From the NCBI GenBank assembly GCA_965656535.1, contig CBFHKX010000001.1, positions 496,001 to 560,000 of the forward strand: 64,000 nt of DNA, written 5' to 3'. The first letter of the stretch is position 1. The number at the start of each line of letters is the position of its first letter. The position numbers were made by a program, and so were the translations under genes. Shown here one piece after another: positions 61,715 to 64,000 of the stretch. The notes beneath the pieces were generated by a model that ran no database searches, had not been told where the DNA came from, and saw nothing but the letters and a program-made list of their open reading frames with translations. This stretch comes from Lishizhenia sp965656535 (GTDB lineage: Bacteria; Bacteroidota; Bacteroidia; Flavobacteriales_D; Crocinitomicaceae).

Positions 61715-61716
61715 AT

Positions 61717-61914
61717 ACCTTCTTCTCTGAAGGAGGTGGGTTTTATGAGAATTTATTCGAATAAAAGTCGAAGGATGTAAGGTGTGTATGGCTTTAATGA
61801 TAAGCTGTTTTTTTAATCTTGATTGCTAGATATAGGTATTTCTTTACAGAACGTGCTGCTGCTTCGTTTGCATCCTCCGTCTCGTTCCTTGACACCTCCT
61901 TCAGAGAAGGAGGT
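61717..61914 (-). repeat. Hairpin-ended repeat, copy D (inverted relative to A and B)
   Basis: Left end ACCTTCTTC, loop TCT, GAAGGAGGT (61717-61737); right end ACCTCCTTC, loop AGA, GAAGGAGGT (61894-61914). The right half reads CATCCTCCGTCTCGTTCCT, the reverse complement of the left part of copies A and B, so the element lies in the other direction. The left inner part (GGAGGTGGG ... TCGAAGGATG) matches their right part loosely. About 198 bp, no nuclease gene. Lies between accC and the barrel gene; the remaining 110 bp to 62023 hold nothing recognised. Confidence 0.8.
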
Positions 61915-62023
61915 ATAATTACGGAATAGATTGCTTTTAGTAAAGTTGGACTTAGATACGCTTCGCACTCAGTCCGCAGGTTTTTTGTTTGGATAACGCA
62001 TTGGTTCATTTATCTATCTCTTT

Positions 62024-62659
62024 TTACCACTTATATCCAACTCCTAAAGAGAAGTAATGATTAGTCATTATCCAATCTTGTTTAAAGCCTATGTTGTAGT
62101 CACTGAAGTTGTATGTATATGCTGCTCTAATGAGTATTTCTTTGTTTTTAAAAGGTAAAATTGCACCTAACGCACCCAAAGCAGATAGATTTGAATACGT
62201 ATTTGATTTTGTGCTAACTGCACCTAATTCCTGTCCATTTCTAACTTTGTTTCCTTCTTCTCGTAAAGTGAGGTTTACGTTAAACTGCGGACCAAGTTCT
62301 GTAAAACCCTTAGCCTTAGAGCCAAAATTGAAACGCGCAGTTACAGGTATAGCTATTGTATGAAATGCATATTTGATATTCTCTAGCTTTTCGTCAAAGC
62401 TTAAGGTTCTGCTTTCTGCGGTTAGATTAGTTCTAGTATAGCCTAAACCCGCAACTAAATTTACTTTACTTTCTTTAAATGATGTGTGATAGATGCCAGC
62501 TCCAAAACCAATACCATTAGAAATATTTGGATTATCAGTAGCACTATAATTTATAGAGAACCTAGCTTCGTTAAAAATTTGGCTTGGATTTTTTACGGTT
62601 TGTGCTTGTCCAACAAAAGCAATTAATAAAAATGCGAAGTTAGATAAGTAAGTTTTCAA
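62024..62659 (-). CDS. Outer-membrane beta-barrel protein (PorT-like)
   Basis: 211 residues with signal peptide (about 1-19, ending FVGQAQ). The rest alternates to give about eight strands with aromatic belts, ending YFSLGVGYKW with the terminal aromatic residue wanted for BAM insertion. GFGAGIYHTSF and FTELGPQFNVNL are seen in the outer-membrane beta-barrel/PorT group. Role unknown; could be structural or T9SS-accessory. Single gene, promoter not recognised. Confidence 0.78.
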   Translation of the reverse strand: MKTYLSNFAFLLIAFVGQAQTVKNPSQIFNEARFSINYSATDNPNISNGIGFGAGIYHTSFKESKVNLVAGLGYTRTNLTAESRTLSFDEKLENIKYAFHTIAIPVTARFNFGSKAKGFTELGPQFNVNLTLREEGNKVRNGQELGAVSTKSNTYSNLSALGALGAILPFKNKEILIRAAYTYNFSDYNIGFKQDWIMTNHYFSLGVGYKW

Positions 62660-62762
62660 AATAAAGTTGGTTTTATGCTTAAACGTAAAGTTAGATTAAA
62701 ATTTAAACTTGCTTCAATTCAACACTTTGATAAAAATCAATTTAACGTAATTATAAACTTCT

Positions 62763-64000
62763 CTACAACCCGAAAACGCCTAACAAACCTCTCGCAATAT
62801 CTCCAATCATATCTGCATCCGTGGTAGTTCTTCTTCTGGTAGAAGTTCTCTTTCGGGTGCTTCTTCTTTTTGTTGTAGAAGGTCTTCTACGGTTTTGTCT
62901 TTCTCGCTCTGCTTTTGCGCGTTCTCTTTCTTCTTCTCGCTCTAATTTAGCTTGGCGTTTTTCCCACTCTTTTTCTTCTTTAATTCTGCGGGCTTCTTCT
63001 TTTTTGCGCAGTTCTTCTTCCTCTTTTTCTCTTATTGCTTTAAGTTCTGCAATTCTTGCATCTTCTTTGGCTTGTTTTATTTTGTCTGTTAAGATTTCGT
63101 AGGCAGATTCACTATCAATTTCTTCGTTATATTTGTCTCTAATTTCAGATGTTTTAATAACATTATCTACCTCTAAAGGAGACAATACGTCCATTCTTGT
63201 AGCAGGTGCTCTGCATAAAGTTGCTGCTAGCGGAGTTGGAATTCCTTTTTCGTTTAGTGCTGTAACCAGTGCTTCTCCAATACCGAGTTGAGTAATCAGT
63301 TCATCTGTATTATAAAAATCAGATAATGGATAGTTTTCTGCAGCTTTAGCTATGGCTTTTCTATCTTTCGCAGTAAATGCTCTTAAGGCATGCTGTACTT
63401 TTAAGCCCAATTGTGCCAAAACATCTTCTGGTACATCTTGCGGATTTTGTGTACAAAAGAAAATACCAACGCCTTTAGAGCGAATTAGTTTTATTATTGT
63501 TTCTATCTGGTCTAGTAATTCGTCTGTAGCTTCTTCAAAAACCAGGTGTGCTTCATCTATAAAAATACACAACTTTGGTTTGTCTGCATCTCCTTGTTCT
63601 GGAAAAGATCCATAAATTTCTGCCAATAAGCTCAACATAAAAGTAGAGAACAACTTGGGTTTATTTTGTATATCCATTAATCTAATAATAGATACCAAAC
63701 CATACCCATTTTCTGCGGTTCTTACCAAATCTTTTACTTCAAAAGAGCGTTCGCCAAAAAACTCATCTGCACCTTGTTGCTCAAGTTCAATTACTTTACG
63801 CATAATGGTAGAAACAGAAGCTCCCGAAATCATACCGTATTCTTCTTCAATAGCATCTTTACCGTCGCCATTAATATATTGTAATGATTTACGCAGATCT
63901 TTTAAATCAATTAAGGGCAAATTATTATCGTCGCAATACATAAACAGTAGCGATACTATACTGCTTTGGGTATCATTTAAACCTAGAATTTTAGAGAGTA
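62763..64000 (-). CDS. HerA-like/DUF853 ATPase, 5' part missing
   Basis: The frame is open beyond the window (no stop between 63942 and 64000), giving 412 codons; the ATG at 63941 is internal because homologous sequence (LGLNDTQSS) continues upstream. The Walker B strand is CIFIDEAHLVFEEA near 160 bases-in from that ATG, followed by GIFFCTQNPQDVPE, the sensor-like HerA motif. The N-terminal Walker A lies outside. The C-terminus holds a long charged coiled coil (AELKAIREKEEEELRKK and more) and an Arg-Lys-Thr-Ser tail. DUF853 proteins are hexameric DNA-translocase-like ATPases of unknown role. Confidence 0.88.
   Translation of the reverse strand, partial: LSKILGLNDTQSSIVSLLFMYCDDNNLPLIDLKDLRKSLQYINGDGKDAIEEEYGMISGASVSTIMRKVIELEQQGADEFFGERSFEVKDLVRTAENGYGLVSIIRLMDIQNKPKLFSTFMLSLLAEIYGSFPEQGDADKPKLCIFIDEAHLVFEEATDELLDQIETIIKLIRSKGVGIFFCTQNPQDVPEDVLAQLGLKVQHALRAFTAKDRKAIAKAAENYPLSDFYNTDELITQLGIGEALVTALNEKGIPTPLAATLCRAPATRMDVLSPLEVDNVIKTSEIRDKYNEEIDSESAYEILTDKIKQAKEDARIAELKAIREKEEEELRKKEEARRIKEEKEWEKRQAKLEREEERERAKAERERQNRRRPSTTKRRSTRKRTSTRRRTTTDADMIGDIARGLLGVFGL

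Noticed and set aside
61794..62009. 71-codon minus-strand frame next to accC
   Set aside because: Half of it is repeat copy D read as protein; no signal or domain, so it is treated as chance.
63939..63941. ATG at 63941 as the real start of the HerA-like gene
   Set aside because: The frame stays open to the window edge with family-like residues upstream, and the Walker A part is still missing, so the gene runs off the window.

Overview
The window looks like chromosome of a low-GC marine or aquatic member of the Bacteroidota, most likely order Flavobacteriales. The signs are secreted proteins ending in type IX secretion sorting domains of type A and type B, frequent -7 boxes of the Bacteroidota form TANNTTTG, an almost complete lack of Shine-Dalgarno sequences before genes, a Bacteroidota-type ribosomal protein L32 with a single cysteine, an SDR-type threonine dehydrogenase, and many lipoproteins and outer-membrane barrels. 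No rRNA, tRNA, phage, classical IS or CRISPR array was found. Both edges cut through genes: an AddB-like nuclease on the left and a HerA-like ATPase on the right.

Layout. 1-8.5 kb: DNA repair and housekeeping (AddB-like, bcp, recA, NYN-OST-HTH, hutI, TraB/GumN, metF, envelope proteins). 8.5-13 kb: a 1291-residue periplasmic-sensor adenylate cyclase with a C-terminal HD domain, then ferritin. 13.1-19.6 kb: an accessory surface-protein island with T9SS cargo, an S74 self-cleaving protein, a truncated fibre-like gene plus a promoterless 179-bp copy of its middle, and a small XRE regulator with a palindrome in front. 19.6-25.7 kb: bacilliredoxin, FAD oxidoreductase, a DUF559 nuclease between two 188-bp hairpin-ended repeats, and amino-acid catabolism (threonine dehydrogenase, homogentisate and hydroxyphenylpyruvate dioxygenases). 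25.7-34.7 kb: prolyl oligopeptidase, polA, cysS, a MORN-type protein, ComF. 35-38.4 kb: nrdB-nrdA. 38.6-44.6 kb: fasciclin, a DUF547 lipoprotein gene broken by one in-frame stop, glycosyltransferase, EEP-family lipoprotein, PPK2, a beta-helix lipoprotein. 44.6-54 kb: PhoB-like regulator, exonuclease III, barrel protein, NlpC/P60, MerR, aldehyde dehydrogenase, YgiQ radical SAM. 54.3-61.7 kb: the pepA-pdxA-DUF177-rpmF-plsX-fabH-accB-accC block for fatty-acid and phospholipid precursor synthesis. 61.7-64 kb: another hairpin-ended repeat, a barrel protein, a HerA-like protein.

The most unusual material is intergenic. One repeat family has ends that fold as ACCTCCTTC/GAAGGAGGT hairpins; two copies bracket a Vsr-like DUF559 nuclease at exactly 640-bp spacing, a third degraded copy lies at 25.7 kb and an inverted one at 61.7 kb. 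A second family, of about 105-110 bp, is represented at 28.2 kb and (inverted) at 54.1 kb; its two copies keep base pairing while changing sequence. These two families, the silent surface-gene fragment, and the cyclase-HD fusion are the best candidates for undescribed biology.
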